From NCBI RefSeq assembly GCF_025698545.1, contig NC_068565.1, positions 2,356,001-2,420,000 on the forward strand: a stretch of 64,000 nt of DNA, given 5' to 3'. A program made the translations under genes and the position numbers. This document shows, piece by piece, positions 11,271-22,715 of this stretch (position 1 is the stretch's first letter; the number at the start of each line of letters is the position of its first letter). This DNA is from Gossypium raimondii. Lineage: Eukaryota > Streptophyta > Magnoliopsida > Malvales > Malvaceae. The notes beneath the pieces are model-generated. The model saw only the letters and a list, made by a program, of their open reading frames with translations, was not told the origin of the DNA and did not search any database.

Positions 11271-14028
11271 GGTAATCACGTATGTATTATTTCATTGACA
11301 GTTTGAATCTGGCGTGTTAAGAAAATGTCAATAAAATTTTTCAAGTTGTCCACATAATAAGTGTACATATTTATAATTTGATCCACTCGATATCCGAATG
11401 TGATAAAAGCAATAGAATGGTGCCCAATTTCACAAAGTAAACAATGTCAAAAGCACAGATACTAATGCAAATTAAAATAAAGCTATGAATCTTCTGCTTA
11501 ATGAAAGTCACCGAGGACCATACCTTCTGGTGGCAAGTCTGATGTAACCGGACCCGATTCACCGTCACCAGTTAGTAACTGCGACATTAGTCACAAAGGC
11601 AAGTTAATCACACAACATAGCACATGAACCAACTGCAGTTTTTAGTAACTTAAAAACTGTAACTCTGGCCGGAATCTAAGCACGCCTGCACGAGCGATTC
11701 TTTGCCTGAATGTCTGAGCCATCTCTAGAGTTCGATTCCAGATCATATCTCCAGGGATTGGCTCTAGTTTCTTTGTAGATAGACTTACTCTGCCTCTTTC
11801 GCGGTTGTGGCTCAATACCATGACATATATATCATTTGACCTATACCATGACCGAGTCTCGAGTCACCTTCAGAGTGTCCACCGGGCTGAACAACTGTAG
11901 CAATATATGAAACATGGTGCTCATATGCAGTTCAGGGATCACAGACAAAGCCCCAAAGACCTTCCACCGACACCACTACTACGCCCTTGTTTTCGCCGAC
12001 GACCACATGCATACCGGTTAGTCAAAGGCATCGAGTGAATGCATAAAGCATAAACAAAAGATACAATATTTCGATTTTACAACATGGAACATCCACAGCT
12101 TCAAGCTGTCTGGATATTTCCCATATTTGAATGGACCTTTTGTCAGTGATGTCAACAAATGTGCCTCAATGGCATCTGTACAGAACTTGTTCCTTTTACC
12201 TGAAAAAGCATATCCCATTTTCCTATTGCTATTACAGAACATGCACAATCAATAATTCAACATAATTCACATACTACATCAAGGGTTCAAATAAAAATCA
12301 AACCTTGGATCGAAGTTCAGAATCAAAATTGTAGTTTTCAAGGGCAGCCTGGAAATACTTGAAGAATGAAAGAAATACCTTCCGTGGAAGCAGTACGATG
12401 GCCTCCATAGGCATCCACGAACATCTGCTTGAATTCAAGCCTGTTTGGTCTGGTCTGGGGCATTGGAGACAGCAACAGCAGAAGCAGTGGGAGAAGCAAA
12501 TCCAAGGTCCAAACAAAGTGAGCTACCATTTTGTGTATTGCAGCATTTAAAGGTCTTGCATCCATTTTAGCCTCTCAATAGTTTCTAGGATATTGATTCT
12601 AGGTATGCTTTTCCAATGTGATAGTAAACGATGATCTATTTTATCAAGCAGATGCATAGAGATATATAGATCTAGTAGAACAATCATTGATAAATTTTAG
12701 ATTCAGAAATTTTTCCTAGAATATGGCATGAGATCCTGTAGTTTCCGATATCTGATAACCAAGTTGGATCCCTAAATGAAAACAGAACTCCTCCAACGTT
12801 TACTTTTCTTCATGTCCACCAGTATGATCCGAACTTGAAACATTGCTTAACAGCCACCAAACATTTTATTACTCATCCAGAAGGTTGAAGCTGCCATATA
12901 TATGGTGCCTACCTTTATAAGCATGCTTACATAGGCTACTTGCAGCATGAAACTGAAGCATATGTATACATACATACATATATAATAGTAAAATAATGAA
13001 AATAACAAACAATCACAACATATATTGAAACACAAGTACTAATTAAGTAACAAATTTACCCTGTAAGAATATCACAATCACTATAACCCCTATAAGAATC
13101 ATCATCGTCCAAGAAAATAAAAGGAGGCTCCCAGAATCAACTAAGATCTTTGATTTCATTTTTTTTAAAAGAAAAAAAAAGAGACATTATACAATTGATT
13201 CCAACAGGGAACACTGGAAATACAATATCTTGCAAAAAACCAAACAGATTTTTTTTCTTTCACGTTCAATATTGAAGTGCAAAAACAACAAAGATTACAC
13301 TGTTTTCCCACTAAAGCAAATTGAAAAGCACCTCCCACTCCTCACAAAACAAAACAAAAAAAAAAACAAAACTAAAAAAACAGTCTTGTCTGTCTGTCTG
13401 TCAGTATATTTATCCATGGATTTGGAATCCAGCTTGTAAGTCAAAGAGTGAGGAACGAGGGAGTGGGGTGAAAAACAGCAAAAGGCTGACCTGAACCAAG
13501 TATTTCGTCTAACCATCCTGTAACAATGAGTATGATGATACACTCAGTTTTACAACAGTCAAGAATGCACATAACTACCGGGTCGCAGAATGTTCCAGCA
13601 GAAAAAAAAAAAGCCCCCATTTAGTCATCAGCCTAACCACGATTACTACCCTTTTTAGCAGTACCTCCTTTGGGCTGTAGGGTCTTGGGATTATGAGGAA
13701 GAGTACCAAATGTTAGGTAACCAGATGATTCAGTAAATCCATTGACTTTCACGGGCATAGATCCTACTGTTACCGTCTCAACAGCATCAGCATCTACAGA
13801 GGGTTTAGACTCGTCCTGCTTTGGATTTTTAGTGAGCAAGCCAATCTTTAAAGTAGAAGCATCGTTGTTGGCTTCAACTGAGATTTGATCTATATTATCA
13901 TTCATGTTTCTTGCATTAGTTATATCAGAACCAAAAGAAACCTGTTGACTAGAAGAAGGAACAGTTCTCTTCAGCATGTCAGGATCGCTTTGCTTGGTAG
14001 CTTTCTCATTGCCATTCAGATGTAGCTC
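11271..14028 (-). repeat. Right arm of the 2.7 kb inverted duplication
   Basis: This arm is the reverse complement of 8046-10749. It is continuous with the intact ECT gene, so it is probably the donor and the left arm the copy. It covers most of the last ECT exon, the 3' untranslated flank with a (GTCT)n repeat near 13386, and the S1 pseudogene. Confidence 0.9.
11650..12400 (-). pseudogene. Decayed chloroplast ribosomal protein S1 gene, right-arm copy
   Basis: On the minus strand the blocks ALENYNFDSELR (about 12310-12350), FCTDAIEA and GPFKYGKYPDS (12100-12200) and AQTFRQRIA (about 11700) match the left-arm remnant and plastid S1. Frames are broken and the gene is incomplete, as in the other arm. 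Most lesions are shared, so the gene was already dead when the segment was duplicated. It lies tail-ward of ECT, in the same orientation. Confidence 0.75.
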
Positions 14029-16082
14029 AAACTTTAGCTTAGTGGCAGCATCCAATGTCGATGCTTGGACTGGGCTCTGAAAGCTTCTAATTAGTAGCCT
14101 GGCCTTCTCTTCTTGCATGATTCGCTGACGATTTTCATAGTACATGAAGTCATCAAGTAAAGAAGTCTTCATTGTATGATTTTTGAATACCTTCAGCATC
14201 TCCACACCTTGCTTGAACATTATCTGGAGTTGAGAAGACATTTTATAAGACAAAATAATATGCAGATTTTATCAAGATTATATATAATCCTGAAATAAAC
14301 ATACCTCTTGCGTATCCCTGCTATTAGTCACAGGCTTGTTTTCATTATTCTCTACTATGATGTGTCTAAAGTGGCTATTTGGAACATCTTTAATGATGTG
14401 CCACTTGACAGGGAAGCTTCCGCTCCACTTATCTTGCTGCCAAAAATCCATTGCCTTTTGGAAGTCAACTGAGCCAATCATCTCCGCAACACCGCAGAAT
14501 TGTCCACTGGCATTAACCTGTGCATACAAAATACCACATTGCAGTGGTTAATGAATATCACAAATCACAGACCACTTCCATTTAATAAAAATCTTAGAAG
14601 TCTAAAGTCCCTTAATACTGAGACAGGTATAGAACTCACAGAAAAGAAAAGGAAGATTGAACAGCCCCTAGGTTTCCCTGCAGCTATTCTCTGTGCATCT
14701 TCAAAAGCACTATCCAGCTTCTTGTTGCCATGGGGTGTGGATGACCAAACATTGTATTTGATGCTCTTGTGCACATCATCCTCGCTATATGATTTTATTA
14801 CAAAGAACTTCGCATCAACATAGTCAATTGGAAAATCATCCTTGTTATATTGGTCGGTATAGATAACGATGTTCCCTTCGACATCAGAATTTCCTGCTTT
14901 AGTTGTGTAGGCTTTAACCATGAATTGATTTTTCAATCTGTTGGTTCTGGGACCTCGATTCTGTTCTCCCAATGTATCTGGGTAACCATGCGCATCATTC
15001 AAAACCCTTCCAACAGAGATATTTGGTCGAAGCGTATCTAGTGCACCGCGTCCAGGAGCACTTGATCTGTAGTCAGAAAAGGTATTACCAGCAGGAAGAT
15101 CCATTTTTAATTGATTACAGTGAGATGGAAGTTTCCCACCAGGAATGTTGCCAATTGACTGAATGGACCCAGAAGCAACTCTACCCTACAAAGGTAATTA
15201 CTAGATAAGAAACTTCAAACAAGATCAAAATTCAAGAAAGTCTAATTCAATAAGAGTTCAAATCAGAAACTATGCAAATGAACCTGTTGAGTGCGTGCTG
15301 CAGCTGGACTGGAACTATCAGGAAAATTCCCACGGTTTGCAGAATGTTTACTTTGTCCATCCGATACCCTAGTAAAGGAATCTGTCTGATTTGGAGCAGA
15401 CTTTGAAGAGTTCCTAGAAAAGGCTGCAGATGCTGAAGCAAAGTTATGTTTAACTCCCCTTCCATCAGGTCTACTAGCTATTGATGCACGAGTATCAAGC
15501 AAAAATTCTGTAGAATTGTTTGGAATTCCATCTGGTTGAATGACAACGGGAACATAAGCAGTTGGTGTTACAGGGTTTGAATAAGGGGGAAAGGAGTAAT
15601 ATTGTTGTGCCCCTACGAATGGGCTATCACCCATCACAGCACTAGATATGTAAGGATTGTATGGGTTGTATGGAGACTGTGCATATCCATAGCTAGGTGT
15701 GCAATATACATAAGGCAAAGTTTCAGTTTGGGCACGCTGAAAAAGAGAATAAGGGGCATTAAGAAAATCTTAAAATGATAAATCATTAAGAAGCAATTTG
15801 CTATCAACTATAGAGTTAGAACGATAAATTTACACACCGTAAATTGGACATCTGCACCATCTGCACTAAAAATGTTCTGGTGTTCCTCCCATTCAACGGG
15901 TGATTCAAAACCTGTCCAAATGCAATCGACAGTATAAGCCAGAGATTCAAGAAGTATCATCTACGTACAATACGCTTTAAGGCATTTAAATTACCAGTAA
16001 AATAATATCCAATGCTGGTACCAGTAGGGTAGTACATTGATCCCTGATCAATGACAAACTCAGGGGCTCCTTCCTGGTACAT
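13633..16082 (-). CDS. ECT: YTH-domain m6A RNA-binding protein (ECT family), 6 coding exons, 654 aa
   Basis: Coding exons run 16082-15995, 15911-15838, 15736-15284, 15185-14640, 14517-14305 and 14223-13633; all junctions are GT...AG and keep frame. The N-terminal ~330 residues are low-complexity, rich in Y, P, N, G and S ([16 protein letters not shown]), as in ECT proteins that form condensates. The YTH domain spans about 331-468 ([22 protein letters not shown] to the start of exon 6). W352, W413 and W418 sit where the three-tryptophan aromatic cage binds N6-methyladenosine. The protein should read m6A marks on cytoplasmic mRNA. The start [14 protein letters not shown] is typical of one ECT subgroup. 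I do not assign a number. Its last exon lies in the inverted duplication. Confidence 0.94.
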
Positions 16083-16090
16083 AGCTTCTT

Positions 16091-17150
16091 CTGGTTAAAA
16101 AATAGTAGACTTTTTTACTATGTCGGTTCAGCAGAGAACTTGAATCTGAAATTCAATACACCAAGTGTCATTGATAATACACATCTACAGGAATAACAAG
16201 AATACATACAGAAGTCCAAGCAAACCACCAAACAAGATTTTTCAACTGCCATAAATACTGAGATAATATACCAGGTCTGTTTCTTAATTCGATGTTCGGA
16301 AACATAACACACAAAAAGTAGATTTCATTTTACTAGTCAAACAAGAGAAAGAAACAATGCACAACCCTATTGTTTATTGATGAATCTTAAGTGAAGGGCA
16401 TGAACATGATATAATAATACAAAGGGGTTTTCTATAAACAAATCACATGGTCAAGAAAGAAGCTTTTCATTTTTGGTGGTCAAACCAACACCACCCTAGA
16501 AATCCCTGGGTTAAGAAGAAAACAAAAAAGAAGAGAAAAAGAAATGAAAACACAAGGAGAAAGAAAGCAGCAATTGTACACACACCTAAAGCATATTCCA
16601 TAAAGCTACTAGATTTAGAACCAGAGATGGGAACAAAAGGGAACAAAAGGAAAAGAAGGCAAAACGCGTCAAAAATCAGCAACCTCAGAAATCCCCTCAT
16701 TAAAATTCTGAAATTAGTTTAAGCAACTTCAAGAAACAAACTCTAGAAAACACTCAAAGAATCAAGATACACGCATCGAAAATAATCAAAAGCAAACTCA
16801 AAGAAATACCAAAAACACAACTTCAAGAACGAAAAAAAAAACCTCAGATTTTTTTCAAGACTTCAGACTCTTACAGATACACAAATCAAATCAATATCAA
16901 CTCAAATGAAAATACCCCCAAAAAAACCTATCTTCCAAATCAATCTTTAAACAGAAAATCTCAAGATTTTCAGGCCTTGAAACACAGCAAGAACATGGAA
17001 ATTTACCGTAAAAAATCAAAGAATTAAGCCATGGTTGACCTGGAAAGTTGCTCCAGAGAAAATTCCCGCAAATTGTAGAGAGAAAAAGGGGGTTTTCTGC
17101 AACATTTTTTTCTTCGAAGAGTGCCCTAACCCTATAATATAAAAATAGGG
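16091..17150 (-). promoter_or_regulatory. ECT 5' leader exon, leader intron and promoter
   Basis: A noncoding first exon (about 17110-17007) ends in a TTTACG|GTAAAT donor. The acceptor AACCAG at 16094-16091 lies just 8 bases before the start codon at 16082, giving a 916-bp leader intron. The only ATG in the leader exon is followed at once by a stop (ATGGCTTAA). Upstream, TTATATTATAGGG near 17135-17148 could serve as TATA element. A CCCTAACCCTA sequence (telo-box-like) overlaps this zone. Confidence 0.6.
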
Positions 17151-17619
17151 AAAATTAAAAAATAAGGGAGGGTAAGGGTAAAAGGAGATTATAAAAAAGG
17201 GCGGTTTTTTGCCGTGTGGGTTAAAATTGAAAAAAGGATAATATCAAATTTAATCCTTAAAATGTTGTAAATTATTTAATTTAATACATATGTGTTATAA
17301 TGCTATTAGTTAATTCATAAATTTAATTAGATATTTTTTAGCACATATGGTATCAAATAGTTGCCACTAGACTTATTCACAGGTGAATTTGGATTAGTAC
17401 GAATTCAGATTACAGGTTTATATGTTAAAAATTCTTTAAGAAATTGCAAAAAATCAATTAAGCCCTTATATTAAATTCTCACTCAATTAAGCCCTTATCG
17501 TTAATAAAAAAATCAATTAACTCCCTTCGTTAACAGTTTTCATCATTAACCTTGTTAACCATTAAAAATTAATGGATCAATCGACGATAACATGTGACAA
17601 CTTTTGGTTTAATCTAATA
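17151..17619. other. Intergenic region between ECT promoter and foldback repeat
   Basis: AT-rich. Around 17440-17560 it holds 'aagcccttat...ttaattaa' sequence typical of dispersed noncoding repeats. No gene seen. Confidence 0.4.
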
Positions 17620-18545
17620 TTTTCCTATAAAATTATTAAAAATCATACAAATCATAAAAATGTATTATTAAAATTGATATAACTTATAATAATTAATAAT
17701 TATAAAATATAAAAATTTATAAAAATAATAAAAACATATTTAAAATTTTATAGAAACGTATAAAAATTCTTTAAAACCGATAAAAATATTAATAATATTA
17801 AAATTGATATAAACTTATAAAAAAATTCATAAATGTTTTTTACTGGATTGAATCAACCAGTTAGACCAATCAGATAAGGGTATTAGTCTAAAGAAAATCA
17901 TTAGATTGGTTGACCTGGAAGCCGAGCAGTTGAACTAATTTTTTTAATATTTTATTAAATTAAACTAGATTGATATATCAAACTGACACACCGATGACCT
18001 AATTGATTTGACCATTGGTTTGGTTCTGAAAACATTGGTCAAAGTATTTTATATTGACATATGTTAATTGTTGGATAATGAAGATTTATAAAATTAATGA
18101 AAACAAAATCAAATTTAAGTATTTTTTGTATAATTAAACTAGTGGTCAAGTCGATCAAGCCATCAGTTTGCCAGTTCGATTGGTCAGTCTAGTTTAATTA
18201 AATAAAACATTATAAAAAATCAGTTCAACTGCCCAGCTCCTAGGTCAATCAATCAATGGCTTTCTCCAAACTGGTACCTTTGTCGATTCCGGTCTAACCG
18301 ATCAGACCGATTGATTCAGTCAAATTCAAGTTTTTATGATTTTTTTTATAATTTTTATAAGTTTATATAATTTTAATGTTTTTATTAATTTTTAATAATT
18401 TTATGATTTTTTATAAGTTTATAAGAATGTTATACGTTTTTATAAAATTTTAGATATTTTTTATTAATTCTATAATTTTTTATAATTTATTATTTTTTAT
18501 AATATTTATAAGTTTATATTAATTGAATTTTTTTCCATTTCCTTA
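17620..18545. repeat. Foldback (inverted-repeat) element, arms about 400 bp
   Basis: The left arm (about 17620-18000) and the right arm (about 18130-18545) are diverged reverse complements. Each has an AT-rich outer part (repeated ATAAAAATTTATAAA-like words) and an inner part with GACCTGGAAGCCGAGCAGTTGAAC, mirrored as GTTCAACTGCCCAGCTCCTAGGTC. The centre is near 18070. I see no coding capacity. Inner sequences resemble the 'CCGGTTCAACC' repeat family also found at 37785-38045 and 50549-51081. Confidence 0.65.
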
Positions 18546-19950
18546 AGGTTTTTTGACATATTAATCTAAACTAAATAAATTTGATATATTATTTTACAAA
18601 TTTAACTATAAATATTCGTGAATATTAAAATAAATTTTATATTTTTAATATTTTATATTTTATAATTTAAAATAAGTTATTTGTGCGTTGAGACCGAGTT
18701 TGATATTAGAAAATCTTTTTAGATCAAATAGTAGTTCAATGTGATCTACTTCTAGTTCAATGTGATCCACTTTTAGATTGAGTAGTAGTTGGCTCAAAAA
18801 TCGGTATGAACCGGTTGAACTAGGCTAAAAAACTTATTGAACCATTTTTTTATCTATTTTTATTTTTTAAAAGTTTTTTAATGATTAACCGAATCATCAA
18901 TAGTCAAACAAATTAGACCAAATAATCAACTCAACAGGAAGTATGGTGTTTTCCTGGTGATATTAATAGAAAGCAATGGAGATAAGAGCATAAACCGATG
19001 CTCGCAAACCTACTCAAGCTAGATTCGAAAAAAATTCAGATTTATTTAGATAATTACTAAATTATACTCGAGTTATTAATTTAGATGAATTCGAACATCA
19101 TAATACTTAATTAAAACAACTTATGAATCTAATCAAAATCTTCATTTTAATATATTATATTATTACATTACATTTTACTCTTAATACATAAAATGAGTTT
19201 AAGTTCAAATGAACTTAATCTAACTCGAGCATCGATAACTAGCTTAATCAAGCTTAAACTTAAGTTGCCTGATTAAATCTCGAGCCAAACTCAAACATAA
19301 AAATTGACATTTGATCAAATTTAAGCCGAATATCGAGCCTTGAATTTCTGAGTCAAGCTGGAGCTTGCTCCCAAAGAAAGTTATAGCCGAAAGTTTTCAC
19401 AATGTAACACCAATTCTTTTTTCTCAAGAGTGCTCTACGGTAGGTGACCGAATGTTTTCCTCGCAAAAATGGTTCAAACTTCTTCAGCCTCCTTCGAGCA
19501 CTACTCGTCGGCTAACATTGCTTACACCTATGCTCTATCAGCCTCCTTAGAGCACTACTCGTCGCCTAACATTGCTTAGACACCTATGCTCTATCAGGAA
19601 TTGGTCGGAGTAACAAAATATTCATCAAAGTGAACTAAGGACAAAAACCAAACCGAATTAACAAAAATATAGATTACCACACAATCAATACAGAACTGTA
19701 CAGAAAATCTACGGCAACGGTGTCTCGTGATGATGTTATTTCCGGACACAAACAAATGTTACCTACAATCTGCAAATCAATTCCGAAAAAATATTCCTCC
19801 ATCTCTCAACTACAGGCCATTCCAAGGTATCAAGCTACAGTTGAATCCGGATCAGCATCTGATTTAACAACCAGATTCTTTTGGCGTCTTCTATCCTGAA
19901 ATTTAACTTGGGATTGTCAAGCTACAGTTGCACCCAAAACCGGAAATTCT
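18546..19950. other. Intergenic region downstream of the kinase gene
   Basis: Mostly AT-rich. Around 18720-18850 there are short repeats of 'agttcaatgtgatccac', and 19190-19360 has 'aacttaatctaactcgagc'-type repeat text. The 54-bp tandem duplication is listed separately. No gene recognised. Confidence 0.4.
19485..19594. repeat. Tandem duplication, two units of 54 and 56 bp
   Basis: Units 19485-19538 and 19539-19594 both read CAGCCTCCTT(C/A)GAGCACTACTCGTCG(G/C)CTAACATTGCTTA...CACCTATGCTCTAT. They differ at three or so positions. The surrounding sequence is noncoding. Confidence 0.85.
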
Positions 19951-20055
19951 CCTACTGGACGATTTATCTAAAAGCAACAAATTACCATTTTCTACCCAGT
20001 TTTTATTAATAAAAGATGAGTTGATTGTGATTAACGGGTTATCGTATGTAAAGTA

Positions 20056-21977
20056 TCAGAACCGAACCTCTCGAGGAACCGGATACTCCTCTGATTCGAG
20101 CATGCGAGCAACCTGGCTCATTTTTGGTCTTTTATCAGCATCGGTATCAACACATCTCAACGCAGCCAACAAAGCTCGTTTGAGAGCACTAGTTTGCGGT
20201 CTAGTCTCAATGTTAGGGTCTACTACGTCCTCGAAGCGTCTGAGTTGAACCATCATCTTTAGCCACTCAACCATATTTACCTGATAAATAACCGTACAAC
20301 GGATATAATGATTGAAACATCTCATAAATGTAAAAGCCTTTATAAAATATATGTCGATGAAGAAATGCTGTTCCTGTACCTCTGGCTGAGGGCGACCGTA
20401 ATCTACCGGGTACCTTCCGGTAATTGCTTCTAAGAGCACAACACCAAAGCTATAAACATCACTCTTCTCGTTTAGGAGACCAGAGTTGGCATATTCTGGG
20501 GCAACATAACTGGGAAAAAAGAGACTGCATTAGCCGATGATTCTTTGCTTCTTAAGGATACAACTAAAAAGGGGAATGAATGAACTAGTGAACGTTGAAA
20601 AAGTCAAGGCAGATGATTGCAAAGGAATGCCATTGTTCTTACCCGAAGGTACCCATAACTCTAGTTGCAATATGACTTTTCCCATCGCCTAGCAATTTGG
20701 CCAGACCAAAATCGGATATCTTAGCATCAAAGTTCTCATCAATCAATATATTACTTGATTTTATGTCTCTATGTACAACTTTCGGTTCAATAGCCTCATG
20801 CAAATAAGCCAACCTGCAACATTTAGTTTTCGAGTGGCAAATGAGATTTAAAGCAAATGTAAGCATTAACCAACTGAGATTTAGTTAAAGGCAGACTTAC
20901 GCCTTGGCAGTACCGAGAAGAATCTTTATACGAGCATCCCAAGTAAGATATCCCTTGTGACACATATCACCTCGGAGCCATTGCTCCAAATTCCCATTAT
21001 TGACGTATTCATAGACCAACATCCTGGATTTCGTAGCATAAAATTTACAAAAAAATCATTAAAGAATTATTTCCTTAGTATGCAACAAGGATTATTATGA
21101 AGACATGGGCAGCCCCCTAAACTATGAAAATCTTAAGGGAGTACATAAAACAACATGGTACCTTTGAGTTCCCTCGATGCAGTACCCAAGAAGTCGAACT
21201 AAGTTCTTATGCCGCACGTGACCTATGGCTTCAACTTCCACCCTGAAATCCTTGTCAGCTTGTCCCCTAAAAATAACATAGAATCAGTATTGGATAACCT
21301 GACAAGTTACAGATTAATTTTACCATAGAAAAAAGCTTCGCTGCAACATACGGATTGTTAAGGAGCTTTTTGACGGCAACCGGGGTTCCATTAATCAGAT
21401 TGCCTCTATAAACAACTCCATACCCACCATCACCGATAATATTATCCTTTGAAAACTGGTTAGTGGCAAGTTGTAGGTCTCTTAGAGTGAACCAATGACC
21501 CCACCCAAGGTGCGAAAATTCGGGCAGGCCGAACAAAGGTGAAGGATCAGTCAAAGGATGTGAAGTAGGTCTGTACGTGGAAACCGCACCCGTGCCTTCC
21601 CGTTCTCCTAGTTGAGGCCCTTTAACATCTTTCTCTAAATGATTAAAAGAATTCGATTGGCCACGATTATCTTCATTATCTACATTAAATCGAATTTTTT
21701 CCGAACCTCTGTCACTAAGTTTATCATTAAGTGCATCCAGGCCACCGTTGTTTGCTGAAAATTGATCGACACTTATCTCTTTAATTACCTCTAAAATATA
21801 AGATTCTTGCCTTATAGGAAGCATGTCATTAGCCCTTCGGGATTTGTTTCGAAAACTAAGCCATAAAGATACGCCGAGGATAACTAAAAAAATCACTGCC
21901 AAGCAAATAACAATAAGCACCCACAACTGCAGACCAATGTATGTCCTCGACAAGGTTCTGTTCAGATCAGATGCCAT
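20056..21977 (-). CDS. Membrane-anchored receptor-like Ser/Thr kinase without ectodomain, 6 exons, 459 aa
   Basis: Coding exons: 21977-21352, 21266-21162, 21023-20901, 20813-20643, 20509-20380 and 20280-20056, all GT...AG and in frame. A 16-residue lead is followed by one hydrophobic segment (about 17-41, [19 protein letters not shown]) and a basic stop (RNKSRR). A polar linker leads to the kinase domain from about residue 163. Catalytic features are intact: glycine loop [10 protein letters not shown] (182-190), K203 in [12 protein letters not shown] (299-306), DFG (319-321) and APEYANSG. The plan matches the plant family typified by Arabidopsis At1g01540/At4g01330, probable plasma-membrane protein kinases with no LRR or lectin domain. 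Substrate and ligand are unknown. The ATG at 21977 is the first in frame that precedes the membrane segment. Confidence 0.93.
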
Positions 21978-22170
21978 TCTAACACCGAGAGACCTTAAAA
22001 CAACACAATCTGCATCTAACAACGAAAAACATCAAAATATTGCATTTATTCATCGTATTAATCAGTTTATGAAAGAAAAACAACCAAGTTTTAGGGTAAA
22101 AAAACAAACTAAACCCAATAAAGTAATCATATGCCAATATTGCAAACTGTTTAGGGTTAAAAGATCCCAG

Positions 22171-22440
22171 AATTGTCCCTGGTCACTAGCTCAGGTGGTA
22201 GAATTCTCCACCATGAATGACCTATATGCCATAAGACATGGGGTCGAGTCCAACCCTACACAAACTCCTCAGTTTCCATGGTTTCGCCTGTTCAGGCATT
22301 CGAAGATACTCTCATTCTATGAACCCACAAGGGCTTTCGGTGGAGTCGGGAGACAAAAACCTGTGAACAGTTCCCGACTTGTGTGATATACTCTTCCTAT
22401 GAACCCTCAACAATATTGCTCATTGTTTCGAGTTAAAAAC
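22171..22440 (+). repeat. tRNA-derived SINE-like unit 1
   Basis: CTAGCTCAGGTGGTAGAA at 22186-22203 fits the pol III A box of a tRNA. GGTCGAGTCC at 22242-22251 fits a B box about 50 bases later. This is followed by a body with GGCATTCGAAGATACTCTCATTC and AACCCACAAGGGCT. A full cloverleaf does not form, so it is tRNA-derived rather than a tRNA gene. It lies antisense in the leader intron of the kinase gene, next to unit 2. Confidence 0.65.
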
Positions 22441-22454
22441 CCTCAACAAGACCG

Positions 22455-22715
22455 GTACTGTCCCCTCGCTAGCTCAAGCAGTAGAATCCTCCACCATGAA
22501 TGACCTATATGTCATAAGTCATGGGGTCGAGTCCAATCCTACACCAACTCTTCAGTACCCTACACAAACTCTTCATGGTTTTGCTTGTTCGGGCATTCTG
22601 AGATACTCTCATTCTATGAACCCACAAGGGCTCTCGATGAAGTCGTGAGACAAAAACCCTAGTACAAAACCTATATTGTCTGATATAGTCCTCTTCCTAT
22701 GAACACGTAGTGCTC
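22455..22715 (+). repeat. tRNA-derived SINE-like unit 2
   Basis: This unit repeats unit 1 in the same direction: GCTAGCTCAAGCAGTAGAATCCTCCACC (A-box region about 22469-22495), GGGGTCGAGTCCAATCC (B box about 22523-22537), then GGGCATTCTGAGATACTCTCATTC and CCCACAAGGGCTCTCG. It has a small internal duplication (CCTACACAAACTCTTCA after CCTACACCAACTCTTCA). Similarity to unit 1 is about 80-85% by eye. Confidence 0.65.

Noticed and set aside
12298-12565. Leucine-rich open frames (72-75 codons) that look like membrane proteins
   Set aside because: Frame-shifted readings of the S1 pseudogene zone; not conserved between arms in one frame.
16447-16722. 91-codon basic open frame (+)
   Set aside because: It is antisense to the ECT leader intron and is A-rich low-complexity sequence.
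22178-22262. Possible tRNA gene with A and B boxes
   Set aside because: The stems do not close into a cloverleaf, no acceptor stem pairs, and a second diverged copy follows; better read as tRNA-derived repeat.
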